This document shows, piece by piece, positions 1-9,135 of a stretch of 64,000 bases of DNA (the stretch's first letter is position 1; every line of letters starts with the position of its first letter). This DNA comes from Planctomycetes bacterium B3_Pla. GTDB taxonomy: Bacteria; Planctomycetota; Phycisphaerae; Sedimentisphaerales; Anaerobacaceae. The stretch covers positions 248,001-312,000 of the forward strand of contig NJBM01000004.1 of the NCBI GenBank assembly GCA_005223045.1, written 5' to 3'. The translations under genes and the position numbers were made by a program. The notes beneath the pieces are model-generated. The model ran no database searches. It was not told the origin of the DNA and was given only the letters and a program-made list of their open reading frames with translations.

Positions 1-2474
1 ATGTAGGCGGTGAAAACGTCGCTTCGCACGGTGGCGAGGTTGCTGATCCGTGAGAAGATCACGTCCCTTTCTTCAAAATCACTCACTGCTCCGTCGTTCG
101 GCGTAAGATCGGGGAACCGGTTCAGATCGACAGTTGCATGCGCAGGGTCATACGCATAGTAGCCCATCTCAGGCACCTGCACTAACGCGCCGGTGCTCTC
201 GAAAGCTCCCGCTACCGTATCTCTGTAGGCAACTATCGCCTGGGCCACCGTTGGTTCCATCCACGGCAATTGGGCGATGACGTACCACGGAGCGGTATTG
301 ACGTTTATCCGGCCTTTTATCCTGGTTTCATCTCCCGAGTGACCATGATCTGCCGGGTCGATGACTGTCAGATACTGAAAAATCTTTGCGAAGACGGGGT
401 TGCGTAAATTAAGCCGGACAAGCTCTTCGAGCGGCTCTGCATCGAGTCTGACGCCGATCATATCGTTTGGATCGCTGCTCGGGCCGACAGTCAGCGCCCT
501 TGCTATATCGCCTATCGAAACAAAGCGCCCCGGATAATTTGTCAGATTGTAGTTCCTGCGTCCTCCATTTGTCCCGTTGGCGTTGCCCAATGTGTTGCCC
601 GCAGTCGCCATATCCTGATACACTATATTCCAATCATTGTCCGCCCGGCAGTAGAACTGATCCACATTCTTGATCGTTTCCCAGGTGAACCATGTATCTA
701 CTGTTTGCTGTTTGTCAAGATAGATGTCCGAAGCCGATACGGTCCGGAGCAGATAGATGTCGTATCTCTGCCTCAACCGGTACTCCGGCGGATCCGATTC
801 CGGCACTTTTTCATACTCGGCGAGCACCAAATTAGTATCTTCTTTGCCGTCGCCGGCGGACATCAAGGTTGAAACGCCGAAGGTGCTCGAAGCGGCAGAG
901 CCGTTCGTTATCACAAATCGTCTGCCGGCCGCTATAGCGTGACCGGCCAGGTCTATTGTCCTTGCCGTTCCGCCGTTTGGATCGCGAAGCTCCAGCTTGA
1001 AATCACCTAACGCAATGTCCGCCTCGAACGGATTATAAAGTTCGACCGCAAAATGATTATTTGCAGAAATATCTGCACTGGTCTGGCTTACCCTGAATGT
1101 TAGCTCACTGATAAACGGCTGGGCCTCGAAGCCGTAATATGTTTCCAAGCCGATTGGCAGGACGGCTACTCGCGCATTACGATCGCGAAGATCAACTATG
1201 TTGACAGCTAATTGGGCGGCCAGGCTATCGGCACGCAGGGGATTGAGGCCGTTTTGCAGAATCGCGGCTCTTATGGCTGCGTGCAGCATGACCTGGTTGG
1301 CGGTATTGACATTGACCATCTTCCCATTGTTCAGGGCAGAGCCGGCGGGACTGATGATTCGGTCCATATTGTAGGTGGTGGCAATGTGCCGGTACGCATA
1401 CATTGGATCAAAGGGATCGTTCGCTCGTTTTGACCACTCCATGAGGTTCGTGGCATTGTCACTGTCGCGAAGTGAGACATTGGGATTTCTGGAAAATTCA
1501 ACCGGAGTGTTCAAGGTGGAGATACGAAATTCTCCGCCCCAGGCCTCCAGTCTTGTGTCTATATCCGGGTGATTAAGGAGGAACCTGTAACGAAGCTCAA
1601 GCTCGTCGGACATGTCAAAAGGTGTGTAAGGTCCATTTGGCTCGCCGTAACGCCAGACGACGTTGTCTTCATACGCACGCACATCCAGTGTGTCGATACG
1701 AGGGTCGGAGCCTGCTCTTGCGATGAGCAGATCCGTCTCTTCCGTCGAGGCGGGGGGCAAGCCCGGTCTGCCCGCCAGCGCCAGAAGACTTATCTGCGTT
1801 TGACTTGAGCCGGCGAACTGCGATATGGGCGCGTTGGGGTCGCTAAGGTCGAATTTGAATGCCGTGTTGGCATTTAGCATCGCTGCGTTGTCTATGATTC
1901 TGACCGCTGCGTAAATGGACATGCCTTTGCCGCTGCTGATGTCGGGTATGATCGTCCAGCGCGAATCGGCTATGCCGTCACCATCGGCATCGGCCATGAC
2001 CGCTTCGCCTATGACGGCGGGGTCCTGATAGTCCGGCACAATCTCAGCCTGCGGAACCAGATTTGGGTCCGACCTGTAATAGATGTTGCTTATCTGCCGC
2101 CAGTAGTAATTGCCGCCCGATTCATAAGGCTCGAGAGTCGCGAGCCAGACGTTGTTGACATCGGGATAGTCGTAGTATTCTTGAATCAGCACGGGTGCAT
2201 TCGGATCTGACGCATTAGGATCCGCCGCACCCGGACCTGTTGCTCCGGGGACGTCCAGAGCCAGCTCCCGCGATATCTTCGCGACGACCGTATCGACTGC
2301 GAGGTTCAGCTCCTTGTTCTCCGATATGGCGGACGTTGCCATCTTGTCCACTCGGGAGACCATAACGAACAGCACGCCGACGATAGCAAGCAGACTGGTC
2401 AGGACTACCGTCAGGATAAGCGCTGAGCCGGCGCCAAGCGATTTGTCTGAGAGTCTGTTTTCTGCCGTTTTCAT
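1..2474 (-). CDS. GspK-like minor pseudopilin, partial at left edge
   Basis: Frame open from ATG at 2474 to the window edge (824 codons and two bases), so the 3' end is missing. The N-terminus has a short basic segment (MKTAENRLSDKSLGAG) then one hydrophobic helix, without the Glu at position 5 that true pseudopilins carry, as is usual for GspK. A segment near residue 730 (GRINVNTAPWYVIAQLPWM) is the helix-hairpin-helix-like NTAP motif of type II secretion GspK proteins, and an earlier copy (MVNVNTANQVMLHAAI) lies near residue 375. GspK caps the pseudopilus tip in the inner membrane/periplasm. At >820 residues it is far longer than proteobacterial GspK (about 320), with a large middle insertion. 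It is the last visible gene of the pseudopilin operon, 10 bp after the GspJ-like gene. Confidence 0.75.
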   Translation of the reverse strand, partial: MKTAENRLSDKSLGAGSALILTVVLTSLLAIVGVLFVMVSRVDKMATSAISENKELNLAVDTVVAKISRELALDVPGATGPGAADPNASDPNAPVLIQEYYDYPDVNNVWLATLEPYESGGNYYWRQISNIYYRSDPNLVPQAEIVPDYQDPAVIGEAVMADADGDGIADSRWTIIPDISSGKGMSIYAAVRIIDNAAMLNANTAFKFDLSDPNAPISQFAGSSQTQISLLALAGRPGLPPASTEETDLLIARAGSDPRIDTLDVRAYEDNVVWRYGEPNGPYTPFDMSDELELRYRFLLNHPDIDTRLEAWGGEFRISTLNTPVEFSRNPNVSLRDSDNATNLMEWSKRANDPFDPMYAYRHIATTYNMDRIISPAGSALNNGKMVNVNTANQVMLHAAIRAAILQNGLNPLRADSLAAQLAVNIVDLRDRNARVAVLPIGLETYYGFEAQPFISELTFRVSQTSADISANNHFAVELYNPFEADIALGDFKLELRDPNGGTARTIDLAGHAIAAGRRFVITNGSAASSTFGVSTLMSAGDGKEDTNLVLAEYEKVPESDPPEYRLRQRYDIYLLRTVSASDIYLDKQQTVDTWFTWETIKNVDQFYCRADNDWNIVYQDMATAGNTLGNANGTNGGRRNYNLTNYPGRFVSIGDIARALTVGPSSDPNDMIGVRLDAEPLEELVRLNLRNPVFAKIFQYLTVIDPADHGHSGDETRIKGRINVNTAPWYVIAQLPWMEPTVAQAIVAYRDTVAGAFESTGALVQVPEMGYYAYDPAHATVDLNRFPDLTPNDGAVSDFEERDVIFSRISNLATVRSDVFTAY

Positions 2475-2484
2475 TCTTAACAAG

Positions 2485-3573
2485 CTAATTGTCCAAATAT
2501 ACGATGTGCGTAAAAGTCTGGCCTTCCTTGAGAATACCTCTGGAATCATGCAGGGTGAACGTGAACTTGAGCGCCCGTCCAAGTCCCGGGATAGCGCTGA
2601 AGTGTTCCTTATCAATCAGAGATCTCGGATAACTGATATTATTTATCTGAACGACTCCGTAAGGAGGATTCGGATACAGCACTCCGGGAACCGCTTCGGG
2701 GTCGAGCCCACCAGCGCCCCCACCTCGCATAAAATTCGTATCGCTCAAATCTCCGTCTCCGTCCGGGTCAACCTCCGGCACCCATCGCTGCTGGGCATCG
2801 TACCAACTCTGAATCTTGAACTCGGCTACGCCGTCACATAGCAGCATGTGGATCGAATCCGGATCTGCCGGATCGATAGTGGACCCCCAGACATCTCGAC
2901 TGACCGTAGGAACGTCAAATTTGATGCCGGTGATTACGGATAGCATGTTCTTTTTGTTTTCGTAAGGTATCTGCTTCCACTGCTCCAATGACATCTTGTC
3001 GTATTCGAAGCGGTTGTTCCATTCGAACCATTGACTGTCGGTGAAGCCATTTGGATCGAAGAAATCCGGCAGTGTCGGGTCGGCCGTCATTATATGCTGA
3101 TTTCTCGCCAGAATTCGCTTTTCCGGTTTTTGGCCGTCCACTTTGATCGGAGGCTGGCCGGGAATCGGGGAAGGCTTTTTTGCAAGCATGTAACAGATTC
3201 TTGCAGTATTGCCGCGAATTTTCGGATTGGCGCCGTGAGATTGAAAATCGCCGTCGGCAAAGAAAACTATCCGGTCGAACCGCTCGTATCCGTCAAGGTC
3301 ATTATCTTTGCGCATCGCATCAGGCACGGCCCTGGCCACCCAGGCGACGAAGATTTCACTGTCTTTGTTGAGGCCTTTGAAGTCGGCGTTGAGCTGATCG
3401 GTGATGGCGCGCACCTTCTGCATTATTTCGGCGTTTGCGATTGCAGTGCGCTGGGCATCGATGCCGACTCTGAAAATCACGCTCGCAAAGGCCATCATCA
3501 TGGCGAGAATTCCCATAGCCACAAGAAGCTCGACCAGGGTGAAAGCGTTTTTAGTTCGTAGTCTGTTGTTCAT
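2485..3573 (-). CDS. GspJ-like pseudopilin
   Basis: 362 residues starting MNNRLRTKNAFTLVELLVA. This is a class III prepilin signal: basic leader, cleavage before the Phe, Glu at mature position 5, then one hydrophobic helix. The rest is soluble and ends in a region with GspJ-like layout, and the gene sits between GspI-like and GspK-like genes as in type II secretion operons. GspJ is a minor pseudopilin of the tip complex, processed by a prepilin peptidase not encoded in this window. The Asp/Gly-rich stretch near residues 272-280 (DPDGDGDLSD) may bind calcium. Assignment to GspJ rests on gene order and size more than on sequence. Confidence 0.7.
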   Translation of the reverse strand: MNNRLRTKNAFTLVELLVAMGILAMMMAFASVIFRVGIDAQRTAIANAEIMQKVRAITDQLNADFKGLNKDSEIFVAWVARAVPDAMRKDNDLDGYERFDRIVFFADGDFQSHGANPKIRGNTARICYMLAKKPSPIPGQPPIKVDGQKPEKRILARNQHIMTADPTLPDFFDPNGFTDSQWFEWNNRFEYDKMSLEQWKQIPYENKKNMLSVITGIKFDVPTVSRDVWGSTIDPADPDSIHMLLCDGVAEFKIQSWYDAQQRWVPEVDPDGDGDLSDTNFMRGGGAGGLDPEAVPGVLYPNPPYGVVQINNISYPRSLIDKEHFSAIPGLGRALKFTFTLHDSRGILKEGQTFTHIVYLDN

Positions 3574-3639
3574 AGTCTATCGATTCACAGATGTATTTGA
3601 GCCGGTCGATATACCTGGGAAATCTGTGAAACTGCGTCA

Positions 3640-4365
3640 TTAGAATACAATTACTTTCTGATATACTGCTACGCACGGATACTTGCCGCCGCCGACCGGG
3701 GGCGGAACCACCCATACCGAGTCGGCCACTGTGCCCTGCCAGGGCCTGTCGAGCACGATTGTATCGGGCGCATCGGCGCTGCGCTGCAAGACTCGATAGA
3801 TCAGGCCGGTCCGGTTGTCTATTATCGTGCTGCCGCCGTTGATAAAAGTCTGTTCGGCGGGGGCGGTTATCGCGAGTTTGTTTTCATTGCCTGCTCCGAC
3901 AACAACCGAGACGTCAACCGGAACCGGAATGGGTCTGGCCGCTCCGCCGGGATACATCGTTCCACTGCCAACTTTTCTGCCGACGAAAACCGTTACCTGT
4001 ACGAGCCGATTTGTCGGGTCCGACTGAACCGGCCTGCACAGGGCGGACCAGTAATACTGCTTCTCGGCCAATCGCTTTGTCGAAGGGTATGCAAATTCGT
4101 CCGGTGCGATTGGATTCAGAACCTCAAAGCGTTTCAACTGATTGGCCGCTAAATTAGGATCCGCCGGATTAACGCCGTACAATCTTATCTTTGCGAAGGC
4201 CTCGTCGGCTACTATCGCGGCGATGGTTCGCTCCGTGGCGATCGTGCTAAAATGGATGCCCGTGAGGAATGTGCCGCTTATGAAAATCATCCCCACCGCG
4301 AGCGTGGCGACAGCCAATAAGACCTCGGTAAGAGAAAAACCTTTGTATTGCTGCTTCTTTCTCAT
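3640..4365 (-). CDS. GspI/PilV-like pseudopilin
   Basis: 241 residues with prepilin leader MRKKQQYKG followed by FSLTEVLLAVATLAVGM, that is Phe at +1 and Glu at +5. The early conserved segment, with helix and then a run including ERTIAAIVADEAFAKIRL, resembles GspI/PilV minor pseudopilins, which have a conserved region about 30 residues after the cleavage site. It starts only 7 bp after the GspH-like gene ends, indicating one transcript. It is about twice as long as proteobacterial GspI, in keeping with the enlarged pseudopilins of this operon. Role inferred: minor pseudopilin priming pilus assembly. Confidence 0.65.
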   Translation of the reverse strand: MRKKQQYKGFSLTEVLLAVATLAVGMIFISGTFLTGIHFSTIATERTIAAIVADEAFAKIRLYGVNPADPNLAANQLKRFEVLNPIAPDEFAYPSTKRLAEKQYYWSALCRPVQSDPTNRLVQVTVFVGRKVGSGTMYPGGAARPIPVPVDVSVVVGAGNENKLAITAPAEQTFINGGSTIIDNRTGLIYRVLQRSADAPDTIVLDRPWQGTVADSVWVVPPPVGGGKYPCVAVYQKVIVF

Positions 4366-4372
4366 GAGCCTG

Positions 4373-5212
4373 TCAATCCGGCGAGATCATCGTCCCCGTG
4401 TATGGATTGATGTTGACCAGTTCCAAACTGTTTAAGTAATTGAATCTACCCTGCGCGTCTAATTTATCGAACTGAGTCTTATCGCAAATAACAAACCTGT
4501 TTCGACTCGGTTCGGCCCCAAGGCCCAGTTCGGGATAGTCATCCTGGACAAACCTGCCGACGCCGTGATTCGCAATGTTTCCGGGAGAGTTCAGGACGTT
4601 GTCCATCGAGGTTTGGGCGGGGCCTGCGTTGTCCGGCCGGTAAATCCCGTCTCTATTTCTTACACGAACGTTACGCACGATGAGCTTGCCGGCCGGCGAG
4701 AAAACAATCGAAAAAGTTGATGTGTCCGTGACGTACACGTTCTTTGCTTCCGGCCCCAGGTTCTGCGGATCCGTATCGTTGAGGTGTCCTGCCTGGAGTG
4801 GCCCGTCAAGCGAGTCGGCCGCGGCGGCTGCATTCGTTCCGCGATTCGTTCTGACCCTCAAGTCCATAATGATCGAAGTCTCGGGCAGCTTTATCGGTTT
4901 TACGCCTTCAACGGCCCTAAAGCCCGGACTCAGGGCTGTCTTGTCAAGATCGTGCACTATTAAGACCATATATTGGTTGCCGGTCGAATCTTGCTGAAAC
5001 CGTACCCCTGCGTAGTGCTGTTCTCTTGCCGCGATAGCGCGGGCGCTGGATAAGGCTGTGCTAATCAGGCTCTTTGCGCCGCTCTGGGTCTGGAACGAGT
5101 GCAAAAGTGTTCGGATAGCAGGAAGTCCAAGGGCGGCAAGCAGAGCCATAGTCGCGACAACAACTGTTAGCTCAGGCAATGTAAGACCGGATTGTCTGGA
5201 CTTCGCTTTCAT
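4373..5212 (-). CDS. GspH/FimT-like pseudopilin
   Basis: 279 residues with leader MKAKSRQSG and mature start LTLPELTVVVATMALLAAL (Glu at +5). The following ARAIAAREQHYAGVRF region matches the GspH/FimT pattern, in which a helix ending in SARAxAxxxxxxV is followed by beta strands. It starts 9 bp after gspG. GspH is a minor pseudopilin thought to link the major GspG fibre to the tip. The C-terminus carries a long extra beta-rich region. Assignment to the GspH/FimT class is good; an exact functional role is inferred from gene order. Confidence 0.65.
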   Translation of the reverse strand: MKAKSRQSGLTLPELTVVVATMALLAALGLPAIRTLLHSFQTQSGAKSLISTALSSARAIAAREQHYAGVRFQQDSTGNQYMVLIVHDLDKTALSPGFRAVEGVKPIKLPETSIIMDLRVRTNRGTNAAAAADSLDGPLQAGHLNDTDPQNLGPEAKNVYVTDTSTFSIVFSPAGKLIVRNVRVRNRDGIYRPDNAGPAQTSMDNVLNSPGNIANHGVGRFVQDDYPELGLGAEPSRNRFVICDKTQFDKLDAQGRFNYLNSLELVNINPYTGTMISPD

Positions 5213-5221
5213 TTTCTATTC

Positions 5222-5710
5222 TTATATATTAGTCATATCGTCGGCATTGCCGAAGTTTCTGTCCGGCCCGGCCGATACCAGTTGCGGGAAATTATTGCCG
5301 GGCTTATATATGTAATCCAAAGCCGTTCCCCAGGGATCGTATATCTCGGGTGATGTCCCGGTTGGCGTGCCGGCGGCTCCATAATTGTTCTCTATTAGTG
5401 AGTCGTTGATCTTCTCCAGGATGTGCCGCGAGTCCGGCACCCGGTTGAGTTCATAATAAAGATACTCCGAATGTGCCGGCGCATTTGCAAAATTCCTTTC
5501 GATTTGTTCCGGAAAGCCGCCTGTGAACTCGCGATACTCTTGCAATGCGCCGTCCAGCAGCCCAAAGATACTGTCCACGCCGTTCTCTTTCGTCTGAGTA
5601 TCGATGCGGCTTGCCACGCCGATTACCATCGTGGCCAGGATCGAGATCACAGCGACCACAATCATTATCTCGACAAGAGTTAAACCATACTCGTATGTGC
5701 GAGTTTTCAT
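5222..5710 (-). CDS. gspG: major pseudopilin GspG
   Basis: 162 residues, the usual GspG size. Leader MKTRTYEYG, then LTLVEIMIVVAVISILATMV with Glu at +5 and a hydrophobic helix, then a soluble domain ending in DPWGTALDYIY and SAGPDRNFGNADDMTN. That ending is the calcium-binding DPWG..Y / SxGxDxxxGxxDD loop typical of major pseudopilin GspG. It would form the shaft of the periplasmic pseudopilus. It sits between a longer GspG-like gene and the GspH-like gene, as in classical gspG-H-I-J-K order. Confidence 0.85.
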   Translation of the reverse strand: MKTRTYEYGLTLVEIMIVVAVISILATMVIGVASRIDTQTKENGVDSIFGLLDGALQEYREFTGGFPEQIERNFANAPAHSEYLYYELNRVPDSRHILEKINDSLIENNYGAAGTPTGTSPEIYDPWGTALDYIYKPGNNFPQLVSAGPDRNFGNADDMTNI

Positions 5711-5746
5711 AGCTTTTGCTCGCTCGATGCACAGTCGATGGGGGCT

Positions 5747-6637
5747 TTAGTTTCCAAAGTTGCGAATGTCGTCGCTTGTCCCGTAAAGACCGTCCGCCCC
5801 CGCCGAAATCAATATGTAAGAATCAGGCCTGTAAGGCCACACTCTCGCTTCTATCTTCGAGTCTCGTATGTATTCTTCGTAGAAGTACTGATAATTGTTG
5901 GTGTTGTCGAGCAAGGGGTTCATCGGGCTTACGCCGCTGGTATTGGCAACAGCCGCCTCTTTCATCATTATCAGAACTTCGTTGTCCTGGAAGTTGTACC
6001 TGCCGCGTATTATTTGCTGGGAGGTGTTCGCCCGATAGTAGAGAATCGGCGCTCCGGCCTTGACGATTTTTCCGTTGGGCAGCCTTACCTTCTTATCGGT
6101 GAAAGCGTCGCAGAGCACGTACGTTTCGGGCGCCAGTGGCCCGGTCACCGTTCCGGTTACATTGTTCCGGAACAGATCACGAAGTTTGAACGCGCTTGTA
6201 GTCGCAAGCTCGAGATAAGGTCCTTTCCTCTCGGTCATTGTGTCCGGAACACCGTCGCCGTTGAGGTCCCGGGATTTTGCCGGGTCGTACGTCGCGGCTC
6301 CGCCAAGCGTATCCAGACCGTCCGACCTCCAGGCCGAGTCAGGGTGGAATCCCAGCAGGTCCCAGCCGAGAAGGGCCTCGGTCAGCTTCTGCGCCCCGCA
6401 ATAGGTGGCGTCAAGATTGGGAGGAACAGCCCAGCTTGACGGGGGATAATCGCCGTGATCGTTCTTGAAACCAGCCAGAGCCAGTTCAATAGTCGCAAAC
6501 TGGGCTTTCTGCTTCGTTTCTTTGGCGATAGTGCGCACCGCGCTCACGGCCGGAACGAGCAGCCCGACCAACAGGGCCAGTATCCCCAGCACTATCAGCA
6601 ACTCTATCATCGTAAATGCTGTTCTTTTTCGCTTCAC
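5747..6637 (-). CDS. long GspG-like pseudopilin (second of two paralogues)
   Basis: 296 residues from a GTG preceded by AAGGAG about 6 bases upstream. Prepilin leader MKRKRTA then FTMIELLIVLGILALLVGL (Glu at +5). The C-terminus has PDSYILISAGADGLYGTSDD, the GspG-type calcium-loop pattern. It is clearly paralogous to the next upstream gene: both share LLGFHPDS/LMGFHPDS, RKGPYL, PILYYRANT and the ISAG-D-G-YGT-DD ending. Function inferred as a structural or substrate-interacting pseudopilin; the ~110-residue insertion relative to GspG is unexplained. Confidence 0.75.
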   Translation of the reverse strand: MKRKRTAFTMIELLIVLGILALLVGLLVPAVSAVRTIAKETKQKAQFATIELALAGFKNDHGDYPPSSWAVPPNLDATYCGAQKLTEALLGWDLLGFHPDSAWRSDGLDTLGGAATYDPAKSRDLNGDGVPDTMTERKGPYLELATTSAFKLRDLFRNNVTGTVTGPLAPETYVLCDAFTDKKVRLPNGKIVKAGAPILYYRANTSQQIIRGRYNFQDNEVLIMMKEAAVANTSGVSPMNPLLDNTNNYQYFYEEYIRDSKIEARVWPYRPDSYILISAGADGLYGTSDDIRNFGN

Positions 6638-6818
6638 AGCTACTCCTTCTCATTATCTGTTCGCGGCAACAGCCATCGAGTTTCTCATCGTTGCTTTCTC
6701 CGACTCCATAAGCAAACATTGACAAAAAACTCACTCAGCAATACCGTGCCTTCGGTCACGAAAACCTCAGGCAACGCGGCTTCGGCATCCATGCTTCTGC
6801 CGCCGGCCAAGCGACCTG

Positions 6819-7706
6819 CTACGGCAGTTCGCGGTATTTCCAGTCATAATTACATACATCGTCAGGTGTGCCGTACTCGCCATCCCATCCGGCGGAAATC
6901 AGGATGAAGGTGTCGGCCCTGTAGGGTCTGGATGCGGTCAGGACTTTCTCATTCTTCGTATTCATGTAGAATCTCAGACCCTGCTGAAGGCTGTGGGGAA
7001 TACTACTTGCACTCCCCTGCTCCCACGGTTTGCCAAGCAGAACTAATCCGTGATTGTCTCTGTAATTGTAAATGTTTAGGGGGTTGTCCGGATTGTTCTC
7101 GTCGTGGCTGATGTTCGTAGTATTTGCCCTGTAGTAGAGTATGGGCATCCCGACCTTCTTGCCGGTTTTGCGGTGCGTTACACGCTTGTACACATCGCAG
7201 AGGACAAAATGCGTGGGCAAGAAAGGATCCGCAGTCTCGTACAGATTTCCCATTGCATAGGCATTGGCACTTTCGAGTGGCAGGTACGGGCCTTTTCTGG
7301 TGCTCAGGTTGGCCCTATACGCCACCTGGTCCAGGCTGGTTGCTTCCGGATACAACAATTTGACGCCGTCCGTGCCGTCACTCCTGAAAATCGAATCCGG
7401 GTGAAAGCCCATAAGGTCCTGGCCCATTACCGCTTCGCAGAGCTTCATCGCACCGGAGTAGGCCATGCCATCGGGGCCCATCGCGCCTGAGTCCGGGTAG
7501 CCGTCGAATTCGCTGTTGAACAGCTCTATTGCAGTGGCGATGCTTTTTAGCTGTGCCTTTTGCTTGACCTCATGGGCATATCGTTTGACCTGGTTCAGCG
7601 CCGGCACGAGCAGGCCGATGAGAATTACGATGATGCTCATAACGGTCAGCAGCTCGACAATCGTAAATGCCGCTCTTCTATTGGATTGTTTGGTGGTTGA
7701 CTTCAT
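6819..7706 (-). CDS. long GspG-like pseudopilin (first of two paralogues)
   Basis: 295 residues; ATG preceded by AAGGAGA at good spacing. Leader MKSTTKQSNRRAA then FTIVELLTVMSIIVILIGL (Glu at +5). It contains the shared paralogue markers DLMGFHPDS, STRKGPYLPL and MPILYYRANT, and ends with ADTFILISAGWDGEYGTPDD, a GspG-type calcium loop. It follows gspF by 55 bp. A gap of about 180 bp separates it from the second paralogue, the largest gap within the operon, where I see no gene. Confidence 0.75.
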   Translation of the reverse strand: MKSTTKQSNRRAAFTIVELLTVMSIIVILIGLLVPALNQVKRYAHEVKQKAQLKSIATAIELFNSEFDGYPDSGAMGPDGMAYSGAMKLCEAVMGQDLMGFHPDSIFRSDGTDGVKLLYPEATSLDQVAYRANLSTRKGPYLPLESANAYAMGNLYETADPFLPTHFVLCDVYKRVTHRKTGKKVGMPILYYRANTTNISHDENNPDNPLNIYNYRDNHGLVLLGKPWEQGSASSIPHSLQQGLRFYMNTKNEKVLTASRPYRADTFILISAGWDGEYGTPDDVCNYDWKYRELP

Positions 7707-7761
7707 TTTTTTCTCCTTACTTTCTATTTTTGATTAAACGCTCAATTTATCGGTTCGGCTC

Positions 7762-9069
7762 CTATGCGCCGGAGCTTAAGCTCGTGATAATTCCTATCAT
7801 CGGCAGGAATATTGCCAGCACGATGACCATAACGACGGCGCCCAGCACGACGATCATGATCGGCTCGAGCATCGACATCAGCGAGGCAACCAGCACGTCC
7901 ACCTGCTCATCGTAGTTGTCGGCCACTTTCAAAAGCATCTTGTCCAGGTCGCCTGTTTCCTCGCCGACCGCGACCATGTTGGAGACAATCAGGTCGACGG
8001 TCTTGGACTGGCGTAACGGGCCGGCGAACGTGTCACCCTGCCGGATGGAGTTGTGGACATTGCCGAGCATGTTGGCAAAAACCTCGTTTCCTGCTGTCTC
8101 GCGGGTAACTTTGAGGGCATCGAGGATCGGCACACCGGCGCTAATCAACGTCCCAAGTGTTCTTGTCCAGCGCGTGACTGCGACCTTGCTTGTTAGTTGA
8201 CCCATCACAGGGAGTCTCAAATTGACCATGTCCAGCGCCAATCTACCCTGGCGAAATCGCCTGATCGCAGCCAATATGGCGGAAAACACAAACGGCGCCG
8301 GCACCAGGATCGCCCAGCCCCCAAGTGGCCACCCCAGCACGGGTATGGTGATGTCAAGCCCTGGGGCAATAGGCCCCTGTGCGATCCAGCGGCTTATCCC
8401 CAGCACCACGTTGGTTATCGTTGGCAATCCCTCATTCCCTGTCATCTCGGCAATGGCCGTCTTGAACGAGGGCACTACGAAAAGCATCAAGCCGAGGAGG
8501 ATAAAAAACGCCGCGCCCAGAACAACCAGCGGATATATCATCGCGCTCTTGACCCGGGACTTGAGCTTCTGGGCCTTTTCCATAAAGTCAGCCACACGTG
8601 ACAGGATCAGATCCAGCACACCGCCGGTCTCGCCGGCAGCGACCATGCTGACCAGCAGTCGGTCGTAAGCCCTCGGGTGCCTGGCCATAGCCTCTGAGAG
8701 CGTTGAACCGCCTTCGATGTCGTCCCCTACGTAGCCGATGACCTTCTTGAACGTTCCCGACTTCTGCTGCTCTTCGAGAATTCTCAGCGACCGCAGAATC
8801 GGCAGACCCGCGTCCTGGAGGGTCGAAAGCTGCCGTGCAAACTGAGTTACGGCCTTGACCTTGACCCTGCCGCCGGCACCGCGTCTCTTCTTGACCGCTA
8901 TGCCGGCCCTTGCTCCGGTTTTCTTGGCGGCACCGCGTGTGTTGACCTTCGTGGGAAAATATCCCAGGTTCCGTATCTTGCTGATCGCTTCCTTCTGACT
9001 CAGGGCTTCGATCTCGTCTTTTATTTCCACGCCCTGCGCATCCAGCGCTGAATATTGAAAAACAGCCAT
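7762..9069 (-). CDS. gspF: type II secretion/type IV pilus inner-membrane platform protein GspF
   Basis: 435 residues starting MAVFQYSALDAQGVEIKDE, the standard GspF/PilC N-terminus. ATG 9069 is chosen because GGAGG lies 8 bases upstream; the longer GTG start at 9084 would place the ribosome-binding site inside the gene. Two T2SSF domains are visible (FARQLSTLQDAGLPILRSLR near residue 90 and the repeat TRTLGTLISAGVPILDALK near 295), each followed by membrane segments. It forms the polytopic platform that couples the GspE ATPase to pseudopilin extraction. Located directly downstream of gspE. Confidence 0.92.
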   Translation of the reverse strand: MAVFQYSALDAQGVEIKDEIEALSQKEAISKIRNLGYFPTKVNTRGAAKKTGARAGIAVKKRRGAGGRVKVKAVTQFARQLSTLQDAGLPILRSLRILEEQQKSGTFKKVIGYVGDDIEGGSTLSEAMARHPRAYDRLLVSMVAAGETGGVLDLILSRVADFMEKAQKLKSRVKSAMIYPLVVLGAAFFILLGLMLFVVPSFKTAIAEMTGNEGLPTITNVVLGISRWIAQGPIAPGLDITIPVLGWPLGGWAILVPAPFVFSAILAAIRRFRQGRLALDMVNLRLPVMGQLTSKVAVTRWTRTLGTLISAGVPILDALKVTRETAGNEVFANMLGNVHNSIRQGDTFAGPLRQSKTVDLIVSNMVAVGEETGDLDKMLLKVADNYDEQVDVLVASLMSMLEPIMIVVLGAVVMVIVLAIFLPMIGIITSLSSGA

Positions 9070-9135
9070 ATTAAATACCTCCACTGTATTGACGATAAGA
9101 CATCGACTTGGGATTCATAACGACTAAGTCCTTCC

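Noticed and set aside
5738-6439. 233-codon plus-strand frame
   Set aside because: Antisense to a pseudopilin gene with a clear prepilin signal; protein text is Arg/Pro-rich shadow sequence.
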